Part shown: positions 36,813-49,440 of the stretch, in pieces
Layout of the letters: every line of letters begins with the position of its first letter
Numbering within the stretch: the first letter of the stretch is position 1
Source: Centrapalus pauciflorus
Taxonomy: Eukaryota > Streptophyta > Magnoliopsida > Asterales > Asteraceae
NCBI GenBank assembly: GCA_020465985.1
Contig: JAANYP010006404.1
Span: 1-64,000, forward strand
Direction of reading: 5' to 3'
Length of the DNA stretch: 64,000 nucleotides
Notes under the pieces: generated by a model
What the model saw: the letters and a program-made list of their open reading frames with translations, nothing else
What the model was told of the DNA's origin: nothing
Database searches by the model: none
Translations under genes and position numbers: made by a program

Positions 36813-37797
36813 ATGATTTACCTACAAGGTAGAGTAAACAGTGAGGTACCCACTTAAAGTTGGGTCCTTTTGAGTTAGGTAAATCATGCGGTGTTATGTC
36901 AGGTAGAGAAACAGAAACATTCTTTACTTTAGGAACCCACTTTTTGACAGTTTTCTTGGGTATCCATTTTTGAATAGTTCTTTTAGAAACTAATTTTGGA
37001 ATTGGTTTCTTTGGAACCTGCTTTTGTCTAAACTTGAGAACTTTGTTCTTTTCTACCCATACACACAGATTTGAATTAGATAATGATTTTGCATTCAAGC
37101 CATGACAAACAACAGAATTTAAAGACATCAAAGCAGCACGAGAGTATTTGCAACAAATTTTAGTATCTGAGTTATTACATACATTTTTCCATATGGAACT
37201 AGTCCTATCTATAATACTACTATCTTTTATTCTCCACTCTTTACGAAAATTGTCCTTTTTCTTTGCAACCTGCTTCTTTCTCCAAACTTGCTTTGATGAT
37301 CTTTTCATAAAATTATCTGACATAAAGGAAGAACGAGAATTAGTCAAATTAGAATAAGCATTATTCTATAAAACTTTCTTACCATGAGAAGAATTTGAAA
37401 TCTTTTCTTTTGTTACCTTTGAAGAAGACGATTCACCTTTTTCAAATATAGTAGGGACAAAAGAAACTTTTACTTTCTCCTTAAGTTGCAAAACAGGTGA
37501 TGAAACTGATATAACTTTCGGAATAGTAGGTACTTTTTTCAAAATACTTACTGGTTCCTTAGTTTTATCAATTTGTTTGTCATAAAGAGGTTTAACAAAT
37601 TCATCAATCTTGACAAACATTTCATCTAAAGGATAGACTTTCTAGTTGATGAACATAACTCCTTTTCAGAATTAACGAAGTCTATTTAATTAAAGTTTTC
37701 TGATCAGGTTGATATTTGAGTCCAAGCTGTTCTTAAGTTTTATTTCTAAATCTTGAATAACTGACTGGAGCTTTACTTTTTCATCCTCAAAAGTATT
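36813..37797 (-). pseudogene. Copia 3 linker with WVPK repeats
   Basis: Two frames (37366-37620 and 36799-37347) encode a basic, low-complexity linker ending in KWIPKKTVKKWVPK and FKWVPH just before the protease. Such Trp-Val-Pro-Lys repeats link the coiled coil to protease in this copia group. The element's coiled coil continues beyond the F insertion at 42839. Confidence 0.7.
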
Positions 37798-38097
37798 TGA
37801 TAATTCTTATTTCAGCAATTCATTCAACATTTAATAATAATTCTATGAACTATATCAATCAACACAATATATTGAATGATTAAAGAGAGAATATTACATT
37901 GGAGGTTTAGGTGACTTGCACATCACTTCTATTATCTCTCCTCTTCTAAATTCGTTTTCTCTAATTGTCATCTTTTACTTTTCTACTTTCCTAATTACCT
38001 ATTTATATACACAATACAATTATTGTGTATTTACAAAACAAACCTTGAACATTTACAAATTAATTGTTTTTAACTCTATTATAAATTGTACCCAACA
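37798..38097 (-). repeat. Copia F 3' LTR (300 bp)
   Basis: tgataattct to acccaaca on the plus strand; partner of 42533-42833. The polypurine tract lies at 38098-38109 (sense CTAAGGGGGAGA). Confidence 0.9.
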
Positions 38098-39930
38098 ATC
38101 TCCCCCTTAGAGATGAAAACAATTTTCAATTAAAGTTCTCTATTCAGGTTGATTCTTTTCTTGAATCTTCTTCTTTTCTTTGATCTATGAATCTTCTGAT
38201 TAAATCTTCTTCTGTATTGTCTCACTCTGATCTTCACATCTCTTCTTTTCTGATCTTCTCTTTTATTGTAAGCACACTCCCCCTTGGATAATGAATAGCT
38301 TTTAAATATCTTCCTTGATCAATTGTCTTGAGATGATGTAGTAATTGTCTTCAATTTACTTCATTCTACTCAACAGTTGTCTCTGAACTTTAGTTTTTCT
38401 CCCCCTCATGATGATCATAAAAAATTATGAATATCATGCAAAATCTTCAGAGACATTGATTCATTTAAGTTTACAGTAGATGAAATACAACTTTAACTAC
38501 ACTTTCAGAAATATTACAAATTAACTTTCTCCCCCTCAAACTGATATCCTCTCCCCCTATATAAACAAATCTATCTCACTCCCCCTCAAAAATTTCAGAA
38601 CAAAAACAAAGCTTATCAACTTTGGGAAAATGAAACACATTCATTTGGTTAAAGAACGAGTCTAGGTCCACATAGGTTTTCTGTTTGCATAATAAACATA
38701 CTCTATGTGACCTACTTTCAGTGCTGGCGTGATGTTAACACTGGTAGGATTTCCAAATAGTCATCGTGAAATCCTTTATCATGAAAGAATCACTCTTATT
38801 TGTTCCGGCTTAGTCACTTTGGACTAGCAGTTTATAGTCACACAGACTGTTAGACTCGATGTGTCCTAAAAGTGTATATAATCAGCTCTAGACACAATGT
38901 GCATTAAATGAAGTGGGAGATCGTAGAAAATGTCTTCCTTGTTTCAATATCAATAATATCCAAATGATAGATTGATAGAAATGTGTAATATCTCCGTGAT
39001 TATTGAAACAAAAATCTTTTGAGAGATAACTGAGTAGTTGGTGGGGTTAAGTGCATGCGTCACTGGGTCCATGACGTCTATTTCAATATCAAGTCCCCTA
39101 GGGCTTGATAGTTTATGTGGATTACCTAGTCGACACAATGTAGGTAGGATTATCTTTTCTCCAAATCCTTTAACAACTCTCAGCTCTCAGCATTTTTCAA
39201 CTAAGCTCCCTCCGGCTCACTTTTTCAGAAATAATGTTAGTCAGCTTTAGAATGAAAGCATGACCTGATGCACCACCATCTCCTTACCCACACAAACTAT
39301 AAGTGGTTTGCTTCTTGGGTAGGTCTTCCGATTCTAGTTAGACCATAGAAGCTATATTTATGCTTATCACTCAGTTTAGTGTATAATCGAAGTCAGCAGA
39401 AAGATTTTCATCGTTGAAGCTCAAGGGATATGATGAAATTCAACTCATAGGGTATCATAGATTTTATTCAGATAATTTGGGAGATATCAGAGTGAAATGG
39501 AAAATCTGATATATGATATGAAAAGAATCAGATTTTTTTGAAAGAATTAGCACTTGGGGGATAACAGGAGAATCCAGTTAAATCGGAAGCATTGTAACAA
39601 AGAGAATCTCAGAAGAAATGAGATAATGAAATTTAAAGAGATTAAATCAATTAATCTCAATGATATATTTAGAGAATCAGAAAAATATTTCTTTCAGCTC
39701 AAATCTTCTTTTTATGTGTGAATCAAATTTTTTCGTGAAAAATGACACACAAATTTTAAAAAAATGTTATCGTCAAAGAATGTCTGAAACTCCCCCTGGA
39801 TATAAGCACACACAGTTAGTCAACTCATAGACATGAAATCAGGAACAAAAAATTATAAAAATAAAACTCCCTCTTTGTCAATTCAGCATCAGAGTTGAAT
39901 GCAGGGCAGGAATTCCATAAAGATTCGTCT
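38098..39930 (-). other. Copia F non-coding tail
   Basis: No sizeable ORF on the element strand. Several ctccccct tracts (sense purine runs) lie at 38275, 38400, 38530 and 38580, like extra polypurine tracts. It presumably replaces the pol region of an autonomous relative. Confidence 0.5.
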
Positions 39931-39938
39931 TTCAGAAT

Positions 39939-40137
39939 CGGGTTCTAATCAGAGGTGATTAGAAGCCATATGTCGCGGAAGCTCGGGTTTCAGTCTGAAG
40001 TAACTGAAAGCCTTTATCTCTGGTTCTGTAGTGAGAAGTACATAAACCATATTCAATGAAGATTGGGTTTTAGTCTGAAATAACTAAAAACCTTTACCAT
40101 TGAAGTCCGGGTTCTAGTCTGAATTAACTAGAAACCA
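39939..40137 (-). repeat. Four tandem hairpin units in copia F
   Basis: Hairpins at about 39939-39966, 39984-40012, 40064-40092 and 40109-40136. Each has a GG/CC base, a one-pair mismatch, then a 7-8 bp stem. The stems are TTCTAATC/GATTAGAA, TTTCAGT/ACTGAAA, TTTTAGT/ACTAAAA and TTCTAGT/ACTAGAA. Three share the loop core ctgaa. The stem bases change on both sides together. Confidence 0.7.
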
Positions 40138-40152
40138 TTGTAACCTGCAAAC

Positions 40153-41557
40153 TCAAGATGTCTTTGGTATCCAAACTGATTTGGATCCAGACTTGTTAGC
40201 ACTTTTGGGTACCCATTTCAAAACGGGTTTTGGGGTCCACTTAAACTTGGGTTTAGGTACCCATTGCAGATTATATCTTTCAGCTTCTTTCTCAAAAGCT
40301 GAGAATAAATTTCTTTGAGTATTAGAAAATGGAATATCTGAATTTCTAAAGAAACTTGAACTTGAATGATCAGAATTTCGCAAACTCTTCTTTTTGAAAA
40401 TCTGTCCGGTTCTTGCCTGTTTCTGATAATACTTGGTGTTTTTCTGTGAAAATGTTTTCTGATAAGAATGACCAGTATTTTCAGAAACTTTAGAAAAATT
40501 TGACTTTGAAGATTCACACTGGTGAATCTTAACCAGAAGTTGTTCAATAATTTTATCTTTGCCTTTGTGTATCTTTAACAGATAATTAAGTTTGAGATCT
40601 GAAAATGAATCAAACTTAGAGAATTCAGTTGGATTCTTTTCACTTTCTGTGGATAAATCAGAGTAATCATCTTTAATTCTGAACAAACTGAAGGATCTTT
40701 AACCTCTAATTCTTTTGAAGAAGGAGAATCATTCAATTGTTTGGTGAGATGAAATATCTGATCTTCTAATCCTTTGATAATGACCAAATAAGAATTTATG
40801 TCATTATCAAATGATTGGTAAACAGTCTTAAAAGATTGTTCTTTGATTAAAAACATCTTTCTTTCATCTTCAAACAATTTAAAAATAGCTTTAAAATCTT
40901 GTTCTTTCAGTAAGAACTCATGTTTTTCCTTCTCAAGTGAATCTTTAGTTAAAGACAACTCTTTTTCAAGAGCAAAAAATTCTTCAGATTTGTTTAAAAT
41001 ACAATTTTAATCAGTCTGATTTATCTTGGAAAGTGTTTCTTCAAGATCTTTAACTTTCTTATATAGTTCAGATCTTTCAGGCAAAAGATATTTCATATGA
41101 GTTGTAGTATGAAGATTCTCTCATTTCAACTCATCAATTTCTTTATTTAATTCAGATATTTTCAAATTAAGAGCAACACTTTCAGAATTTTGTTTGACTT
41201 TCAAGCTCTGAATTTCTTCTTTCAGTATTGATACATCACATAAAGCAAGAGCATTATCAGTATTAATCTGAATAAGAATGTCATAATTGTTCTTACGAAT
41301 CTTTTCAGATTCAGTAAGTTTTTCAATCAGCTCAGACTTTGAAAAATGTTCATATTTCATTTTGAATTGCAGAAAAATGAACTTCCAAGATCTTTTATGG
41401 ACTTATGAAAATATGAATGAATCTTGATTGAAGAAAATGAATCTTGAATGATTAATTTGTTAAAAATCAGCTCTGATTTGACTTTTTGACGTTGAAATTT
41501 TAGATTTTCTGTAGAAAAATGACCGTAACTTTTTTCTGGAGTGGAATTGGGTCTCAA
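40153..41557 (-). pseudogene. Copia F gag: coiled coil plus WVPK linker
   Basis: Frames 41121-41360, 40575-40958 and 40153-40686 encode Lys/Glu/Ser/Phe-rich coiled coil, then the linker LQWVPKPKFKWTPKP...KWVPK near the end. I find no capsid domain and no zinc knuckle, so only the part between gag and protease of the parental element remains. Frames change at 40960-41120 and about 40680. Confidence 0.7.
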
Positions 41558-41689
41558 AATTTACCAAACTGGCTTTGCCTATTCAAGAAATCGTAGATCT
41601 CGGTTTAAGCTTCGTTTTGGTGTATGGTAGGCTGTCTAACGATGTTCCAGTCAAAAGTTATGGTCATTTTAAGCAGCAAAGGTCAAATA

Positions 41690-42123
41690 GTCAAAACTTG
41701 AATGATATAGGATTAAACTCGAATGTAGAAGAATCAAACTCGATTGATGTAGCTGAAAACTCGAATGAAGTAGCTCGAAACTTGATAAAAACTACTTGAT
41801 ACTCGAATAAGCCTTAACTAAACTCGATTGAGTTACAAATGAAACTCGGATGAATAAAGTTAAAACTCGAATCAGCCTATATAAACTCGAATGAATCACA
41901 GCAAAACTCGAAGTACTTGGCAACAAACTCGAATGATATTATCTTGAAACTCGAATGATACAGCTTGAAACTCGATTAATGAAGCTTGAAACTCGATTAA
42001 TGAAGCTTAAAACTCGATTAATGAAGCTTAAAACTCGGATAAAGAGGCTTGAAACTCGATTTAGTCTTTCTAAAACTCGATTAACACTTGAAAAATAGTA
42101 ATGATCGAGTTTTAACAGTTACT
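41690..42123 (-). repeat. AAACTCGA motif array in copia F leader
   Basis: About 18-20 copies of aaactcga or one-base variants at roughly 20-24-bp spacing on the plus strand. They are followed at 42112-42123 by one opposite-strand copy, tcgagttttaac. In the RNA, one AAACTCGA comes first and many TCGAGTTT follow. It lies between the primer site and gag. Confidence 0.8.
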
Positions 42124-42517
42124 CATTAAACTAAGTTTAAAAAAGATAATTTTCAACAAAAATTCACCAAATGAGCTCAAATTATGATCGAGTATGCGTT
42201 TTTCACACAACAACAACTTTTGTGAAACAACTTTGGGTAAGTTTCGATTAAAAACCAAAATTCGATCAAAATACCTCAAGAACACACACTCCGAAAATTC
42301 TCAATTAAAATTCTGTGTGTTTAGAGATAATATTTGATGCTTATATCATCAAATTCGCCTTTAATTTTCGCACATTCGATCAAAAATTCATTCCATTTCA
42401 TCCATAAAATCAAAATCCACAAATGATTTTCTGAAATTTTAAATTTCGATGAATGTAACAGTTTAAACAAAATAATCAACTTTCAAAATCAAAATTCACT
42501 CAAATTCAGCCATATTT

Positions 42518-42530
42518 GGCTCTGATACCA
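42518..42530 (-). promoter_or_regulatory. Copia F primer-binding site (tRNA-Met)
   Basis: Sense TGGTATCAGAGCC two bases inside the LTR. Confidence 0.9.
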
Positions 42531-42532
42531 AT

Positions 42533-42833
42533 TAATAATTCTTATTTCAGCAATTCATTCAACATTTTTATAATAATTCTATGAACTATATCAATCAACA
42601 CTATATATTGAATGATTAAAGAGAGAATATTACATTGGAGGTTTCGGTGACTTGCACAACACTTCTCTTCTCTCTCCTCTTCTAAATTCGTTTCCTCTAA
42701 TTGTCAACTGTTACTTTTCTACTTTCCTAATTACCTATTTATATACACAATACAGTTATTGTGTATTTACAAAACAAACCCTGAACATTTACAAATTAAT
42801 TGTTTTTAACTTTATTATAAATTGTACCCAACA
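42533..42833 (-). repeat. Copia F 5' LTR (301 bp)
   Basis: Partner of 37798-38097. The terminal TG is mutated to TA at the inner edge. Confidence 0.9.
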
Positions 42834-42838
42834 GTATT

Positions 42839-43318
42839 TATTTTCAATTCAAGATCAGACTTAATCTTTTCAAGAACTAAATTTGGAATATATGGCTTTT
42901 GAGTGAAAATTTTATTTTCAGACAAATCTTTATCAAAATACGTCTGGATATACTTTTCTGTGTTAAGTGGACTTTTATAACTTTCATTCAGAATGTTATA
43001 ATCCAAATCGAGTTGCATTTTATCTTTTCTCAACCGTGTCAGATCTTCACCTGATTCCACTTCTTCTGAAGCTTTTAAAAACACCATTTTCAATCCTAAA
43101 TCCATGTCTTTTTTATCATATGACGTTGGAGAACACGAAATTGCTTTCGTTAGATACTTAGGATTTTCACAACCAATACTAGCTTTTATATTATAAAAAT
43201 CTGTGTTTTTTGGTTGATTTAAATGGATCGTTTGATCTGTTTGACCTCTTTTTAATAATTCATATTCTAAGGATCTTATTTTCTCATAAAGCTTAGTTTT
43301 TTCTGCAAAGATTGAATT
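42839..43318 (-). pseudogene. Copia 3 coiled-coil gag segment, left of D insertion
   Basis: Sense frames read Lys/Glu/Asn-rich coiled coil (for example RKDKMQLDLDYNILNES at about 43010-43060). It joins the coiled coil at 57917-58182 once element D is removed, and the WVPK linker at 37366-37620 once F is removed. Confidence 0.7.
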
Positions 43319-43323
43319 ATATT

Positions 43324-43797
43324 TGTCAGTATATGGTGTGTAAAGATGACATTACTACTGCATCATGGCTGCTTTCATAAAACACTTGAGGGTCACACCG
43401 ATGAGCACAACTGAGCAGATGCAATTAAACGATTGAATAAATAATATTGGATATTGTTTATGACACGAAATGATCATTGAGATTCAATTAATGTGTTATT
43501 ATTTATATCTCAAAGTACGGCGACTAAAAGTGCAATATTAGATATTGTAGTGATTTAATTGTCATTGGATGATAATTAAATAATAATTATTTAGTCTTTT
43601 ATTTATTATTAGATATTAAATAAAAGATGTATTTATTTGATATGATATTATCATCTATTATTAGATACTTAGATGGATAATTAACAAATAAATAAGAGAT
43701 AATTATAAATTATCTGGTCATTTATATATTATTACATAATATATAAAAGATTAATCTTATTTAATAGATATATAATTATAAAGATAATTATATAAAG
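43324..43797 (+). repeat. Copia D 5' LTR, first part
   Basis: tgtcagtata to ataaag; aligns with 56844-57317. Interrupted by gypsy E and resumes at 52287. Confidence 0.9.
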
Positions 43798-45607
43798 TGT
43801 AACACCCCTCCCGATCCCGGAAATGCCACGTTAACATAATATCATAAGTGGCACTAACGCAACGGATCTATAACACACGTGTCATAGGATAATGCAGATT
43901 ACGGCTAATTAAAATTTTAAACACATAAGTCAAACACAGTCAATACATTCCTAATCCCAGATTAACAAACATATCATCCCGATCATTAGATACACAATTC
44001 CCAAAACCACTATTACAAACCGTTCTATACAAGATACGATACTATTACAGATCTTCCATCAATCTCGGATCTACCTCGGCTGCGGCTGAGATCCTTTCTG
44101 ATTCCCTAAACATGTTAGACTCGAATACATGAGCTATAAAGCCCGTGAGCACACAAGGGTTGACACTGCACATAAGCAGATAGCACACATTCCCTATCCC
44201 TGTCCCGGTAGCCCAACACGCATCTCAGGTACATAAACACAAGCATGAGATCGGAATAACACATAGCCCTGTGGGGACCCCTCCCCGGTAGACACATCAC
44301 ACACATCAATGGTCGGTAATATCCTGTAGCACGGAAGCTACCCGGCTACAGGCCCTGCCGTATATATACGCCCCAAGGACTGTAAGGGACAGTCAGCCCG
44401 CGCAATTCCCCTTCGCGACTTATCGTCCGTATGGAACTCATCACGGACCCCTGAACCGATCTCACATCTCATACAATACACGTATAAGGAATAGAGTATA
44501 CCTGAGGTTCACGTCCCTGTCTCATATATATAAACACGCACAATATAGATGTTCAACTATAACGTAAAAGATGGCGCGCGTTTAGAAAACGTCTCGAGTA
44601 CTCACCTGACTTATTTCCCGAAGTTTGGCCTCCCTGATCAAATCCGGCTCGCGATCCGCTAGTCCCTGTAATCAGGCGGATATCCCGATGATTAAACACA
44701 ATTCGATCGGAGCACATATGACAATCCCATAATAACACAAACCCGACTCGGACCCTATAACCCCCACGGAACCGAAACCCGACCGACACCCGAAACCTGA
44801 CCCAAACACGACTCAAGGCAACCCCAAACGAGACCCCAAACCTAAACAAACCCATCCCGAGCAATCCCGAAGGAAACCGACACAATTTGACTCAAAATCC
44901 ATTTTTACAAGATTAAACTCGGATTTTCACTGCAGGCTGTTGGTCGCGCCGTGGAGACCCTGGTGGTCGCGCCGCGACCCCGCGAAAACCTGAACCCCTG
45001 ACCTGCGACTTCCATGGTTGCCCAGAAGGTTAAACCTCCTTTCAATTCGATTTCTAGTCCAAGTAACACATACAACCAGCATATAACTATCTCTAATAAC
45101 ACAGAAACTAACTCCCACAAGAACAACACACATAACACAATTTAAACCACTAGAAGGAAGTTTTCTCACCTCCTTGAAGCCTCAAGAACACAACTAAGAG
45201 GAAGAAGATGAAGACAATCAGATAACTTCAAGGTTTCCCAATCAAATTGAAGCTCAATTCAATCTTTGCTGCTGGAGCCTTTCACAAACACACACATACA
45301 CCTTTTTAGGTTTCTTTCTAAATGAGGAAAGGAAAGGGATAAGCACGTACATATATTTATCTCATTTAAGCCGGTCCCGAACCCATTAACCCGAACCCGA
45401 TATCACATTTTCACTATTTATGCCCATTTAATCCCACGATCCCAAAAATATAATCCGTTCATTAAAATTATAACCCGATGACACGCAAGCCCAATCCCGA
45501 CACGTATCAATCCACGAAACGGGATATAATTAGACCAACCCAATATTAATAAATTATTTATCCACTAAAATAATTCCACGTACCAGGTTGAATTGACGGA
45601 TGTTACA
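43798..45607 (-). repeat. Gypsy E 3' LTR (1810 bp)
   Basis: tgtaacaccc to ggatgttaca. It includes a GC-rich palindromic stretch, ggtcgcgccgcgacc-like, near 44940-44980. The polypurine tract follows at 45608-45621 (sense AAGAGGGGAGGATT). Confidence 0.93.
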
Positions 45608-45642
45608 AATCCTCCCCTCTTAAAGAGATTCCGTCCCGGAAT

Positions 45643-46435
45643 CTAACTCGAACTCTGGAATAGGTGAGGATATCTCGATCGCATTTCCGACTCGGGCTCC
45701 CAGGTAGCGTTGGTACCCTTATGGTGTCTCCATTGAACGAGTACCAAGGCAATCTCTTTACTTCGCAACTTTTTAATCTTTCGGTCGGTCACGGCCTCAG
45801 GCTGCTCCACATACCGCAGCTGATCGTCGACTGTAATCTCAGATAGGGGCACATACTGGTCATCTGCAGCCAGACACTTCCGGAGATGACTCACATGAAA
45901 CGTATCGTGCACACCGGCCAACTCCGAAGGCAATCGTAGTCGATAGGCCTGATCTCGGACTCTCTCAACAATCTCGAATGGCCCAATATACCGCGGACTC
46001 AGCTTCCCACGATGTCTGAACCGGATCACCCCTTTCCACGACGACACCTTTAGCAAGACGTGGTCCCCGACACTAAACTCTAGCTCTTTCAGACGGCGAT
46101 CGGCATAACTCTTTTGACGGCTCTGAGCGACCCTCATATGTTCCCGAATCACAGCCACTTTGTCACTGGTCTCCTGGAGTAGCTCCGGCCCGCTGATAGG
46201 TCGCTCACCGACCTCGCCCCAACACACTGGGGTCAGGCACTTGCGCCCATATAGTGCCTCAAACGGAGCCATTTTGATCGTGGCGTGATAACTGTTATTA
46301 TATGCGAACTCGACCAACGGTAAATGCACATCCCAATTGCCGCTGAAGTCGATAGCACACGCCCGCAACATATCCTCGAGGGTCTGATTGGTGCGCTCTG
46401 TCTGCCCGTCAGTCTGCGGGTCTATACGCCATGCT
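45643..46435 (-). pseudogene. Gypsy E integrase C-terminus and chromodomain
   Basis: Integrase end: the sense DGQTERTNQTLEDML region then FAYNNSYHATIKMAPF and RRLKELEFSVGDHVLL. The C-terminal chromodomain-like sequence is VQWRHHKGTNATWEPESEMR. The frame differs by one base from the upstream integrase: an extra base lies near 46430 in the codons before PQTDGQTE. The stop is at 45643. Confidence 0.85.
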
Positions 46436-47318
46436 CAGCTGAACTCTGGTGCCCAGTTCTCGCTGGAAACTCTGCCAGAATCGAGATGTAAACCGCGTAT
46501 CCCGGTCCGAAGTAATCGACATCGGAATCCCATGCCGCGACACCACCTCGTTAATGTACAGTCTCGCCAACTGATCCATGGTGATAGTACCCCGAACGGC
46601 TAAGAAGTGCGCACTCTTCGTTAGTCGATCCACTATAACCCAGATCATATCATTTCCGCGGACCGTGCGTGGAAGCCTCACAATGAAATCCATCGTGATG
46701 TGATACCACTTCCACTCAGGGATTTCCAATGGCTTTAGATGCCCGTGCGGCTTCTGATGCTCAGCTTTGACCCTAAGACACGTCATGCACTGCTCGACAT
46801 ATCGGCCCACATCCCTTTTCATTCCCGGCCACCAGTAGAAGTCACGGAGATCACGGTACATCTTAGTACTCCCCGGATGCACAGAATGCCTCGACCGATG
46901 TGACTCATCAAGAATCAACTGCCGCAAATTCCCAACCCTCGGGACCCAAACCCTATCATGAGATACAAACAACCCACGAGCGTTCCTGATCAATGACTCA
47001 AGCTGTCGTGTCAACCGTTCCCGCTTCACATTATCACTCCGCAGGCCCTCCTGTTGTGCTAACCTCAGACTATCAATTAATGTTGAGGTAATCTCAAGCC
47101 TCGAAGCCCTGGATATCACAGTCTGGCCACATGCCCTACGGCTCAGCGCGTCAGCTACCACATTAGCCCGGCCCGGGTGGTACTGAATCTCGCAATCATA
47201 GTCCTTAAGCAACTCAAGGCTACGGCGCTGTCGCATATTCAGATCTTTCTGGCTAAACAGATACTGAAGACTCTTATGGTCGGTATACACAATAAACCGA
47301 GATCCATACAGATAATGG
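46409..47318 (-). pseudogene. Gypsy E RNase H end and integrase core
   Basis: Starts after the in-frame TGA at 47319-47321 and continues the same frame: YTDHKSLQYLFSQKDLNMRQ and YHPGRANVVADALSRR (RNase H and connection). The integrase zinc region has H...H...CMTCLRVK, then MDFIVRLP (first Asp) and ITSDRDTRFTSRFW (second Asp). It ends at AYRPAD through a one-base insertion, so the catalytic Glu falls in the next frame. Confidence 0.88.
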
Positions 47319-49440
47319 CGTCAAATCTTCAACGCGAACACAATAGCGTCTAGCTCTAAATCGTGCACGGTATGGTTCTCCTCATAAGCCTTCAGCTGTC
47401 GTGAAGCATACACGATCACTTTCCCCCGCTGCATCAGAACACAGCCCAGACCTGACCCTGAAGAATCACAGTACACTACAAAATCATCGGTACCCTCCGG
47501 CAAGGCTAACACTGGAGCCTGACATAACCGGGTCTTCAGCTCTCTGAACGCACGCTCCTGCTCCTCGGACCACTCGAACGGAACGGACTGCCGTGTCAAT
47601 CTCGTCAACGGCAAGGCAATCCTCGAAAAGTCCTGGATGAAGCGTCTATAATACCCAGCGAGACCCAGAAAACTACGAATCTCGGGCACTGATCTTGGGG
47701 GCTCCCAGCTCATTACGGCCTCAATCTTGGCTGGATCCACTTTTATACCCTCGGCACTGACCACATGACCCAAAAACTGCACTTCCCGAAGCCAAAATTC
47801 GCATTTGGAGAACTTCGCGTACAGGTTCTCCCTGCGCAACACAGTCAAAACCTCTCGGAGGTGCTGCTCGTGGTCCCCGGCACTCCGCGAATAGACAAGG
47901 ATATCATCAATGAACACGATCACGAATCTATCCAACATCGCTCTACACACCCGGTTCATCAAATCCATGAAAGCGGCGGGTGCGTTAGTCAAACCGAACG
48001 ACATCACAAGGAACTTGTAATGCCCATAACGAGTCCGGAATGTTGTCTTCGGCACATCCTCGTCCCTGACCCTCAACTGATGATAACCAGACCGCAAGTC
48101 GATATTGGAGAAGAAACTCGAGCCCTGGAGCTGATCAAACAGATCGTCGATACGTGGAAGCGGATAGCGATTCTTCACGGTCACCTTGTTCAACTCCCTG
48201 TAATCGATACACATCCGCATGCTACCGTTCTTCTTTTTCACAAATAACACTGGCGCACCCCACGGCGACGAACTAGGACGGATAAATCCACGATCTAGAA
48301 GCTCATGCAATTGAGACATTAGCTCTCGCATCTCTGTCGGTGCCAGCCTATAAGGCATCTTAGCAATCGGCACCGCCCCAGGAACAAGATCTATTCTGAA
48401 CTCTACTTGGCGATCTGGCGGTAACCCAGGCAATTCCTCTGGGAATACCTCAGGGAACTCACGAATCACCGGAATATCCTCTAAGGTCTTCTTTTCCTTC
48501 CGCGCGTCAACTACATAAGCTAGGAAGGTCTCACACCCCTTAGAGACATATCTCTGAGCCCTGGCCATAGACACGATTCCGATATCTCCCTTACGGCGCT
48601 CCCCATACACAATCACACTCTCACTGTCAGAAATGGGTATACGGATGATCTTCTTGGCACACAGAATATCAGCCCGCCTGGCAGTCAACCAGTCCATACC
48701 CACTATCACGTCGAAGCTACTGATCTCAATCGGCAGCAAATCGATCGCAAACTGATGAGAATCTATCTCTAACACACAATCCCGATAAACCCGACTCACT
48801 AACATCGAACTCCCATCGACCCTCTCGACAATCAACGGAACAGATAAAGAAGAAGGAGACACACTAAAATATGCACAAAATATAACAGACACATAGGAGC
48901 GATCGGCCCCGGAATCAAACAATACACGAGCTCGAAGTTCGTTAAGAATATACGTACCCGAAACTACATCTGTGGCATCCCGTGCCTCCTCTGCAGTAGC
49001 CTGAAACACTCGCCCGCGGCCCCTCGGAACAGACTCACGGCGGCTGGATGACGATGGCTCGGCCCTGGCCCCACTCGAACTAGCCCCCTGCACTGCCGGC
49101 CCCGGCTCCGGACAGTCTCTGACTCGATGTCCCGGCCTCCCACAGCGAAAACACAACGGCTCGGGAACCGCACAAACTGAGGCGGCGTGGCCCCGCTGGC
49201 CGCACCGGAAACAATGCGGCTGCTCAGACAAACACTGACCCGAATGGCGCCGGTGACATTTCGGGCACTCCCGATCCCCATACGAGCTCTCAACACGGCT
49301 GCCGGACGCCTGGGACCCCTGTCCCACACTACTCTGGCTCTGCGCGCCAGACCCCTGACTCTGGCCCTGACGCCTCGATCGGCGATCTCGACCCCGGTCC
49401 CTATCACATCTCTGTCCCGAACTCTGCCCCAAACCCTGGC
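47319..49440 (-). pseudogene. Gypsy E zinc knuckles, protease, reverse transcriptase, RNase H
   Basis: About 710 codons open. Three knuckles lie at residues 63-114 (CPKCHRRHSGQC, CFRCGQRGHAASVC, CFRCGRPGHRVRDC). Protease VLFDSGADRSYVS is at about 177 and FDVIVGMDWL at about 255. Reverse transcriptase: YPLPRIDDLFDQL at about 430, catalytic FIDDILVYS at about 510. RNase H: VVYCDSSGSGLGCVLMQ at about 665. A TGA at 47319-47321 replaces the Trp of the family sequence LKIWRHYLYG. The frame is shifted relative to the upstream capsid. Confidence 0.9.

Larger units (their letters stand above)
37798..42833 (-). mobile_element. Copia element F, gag-only (5.0 kb)
   Basis: Complete non-autonomous copia element inside copia 3: LTRs 37798-38097 and 42533-42833, exact target duplication gtatt (37793-37797 and 42834-42838). 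Inside are a primer site, motif-array leader, coiled-coil gag fragment with WVPK repeats, and a 2-kb non-coding tail. There is no protease, integrase or reverse transcriptase. Its LTR core (sense GTATTGTGTATATAAATAGG) and leader array match copia 3 in type. About 12-14 differences between LTRs (near 4%, by eye). Confidence 0.9.

Noticed and set aside
44553..45169. Repeated minus-strand ORFs, seen again at 51227-51843
   Set aside because: Both are inside the two LTR copies of gypsy E; the duplication simply reflects LTR identity.
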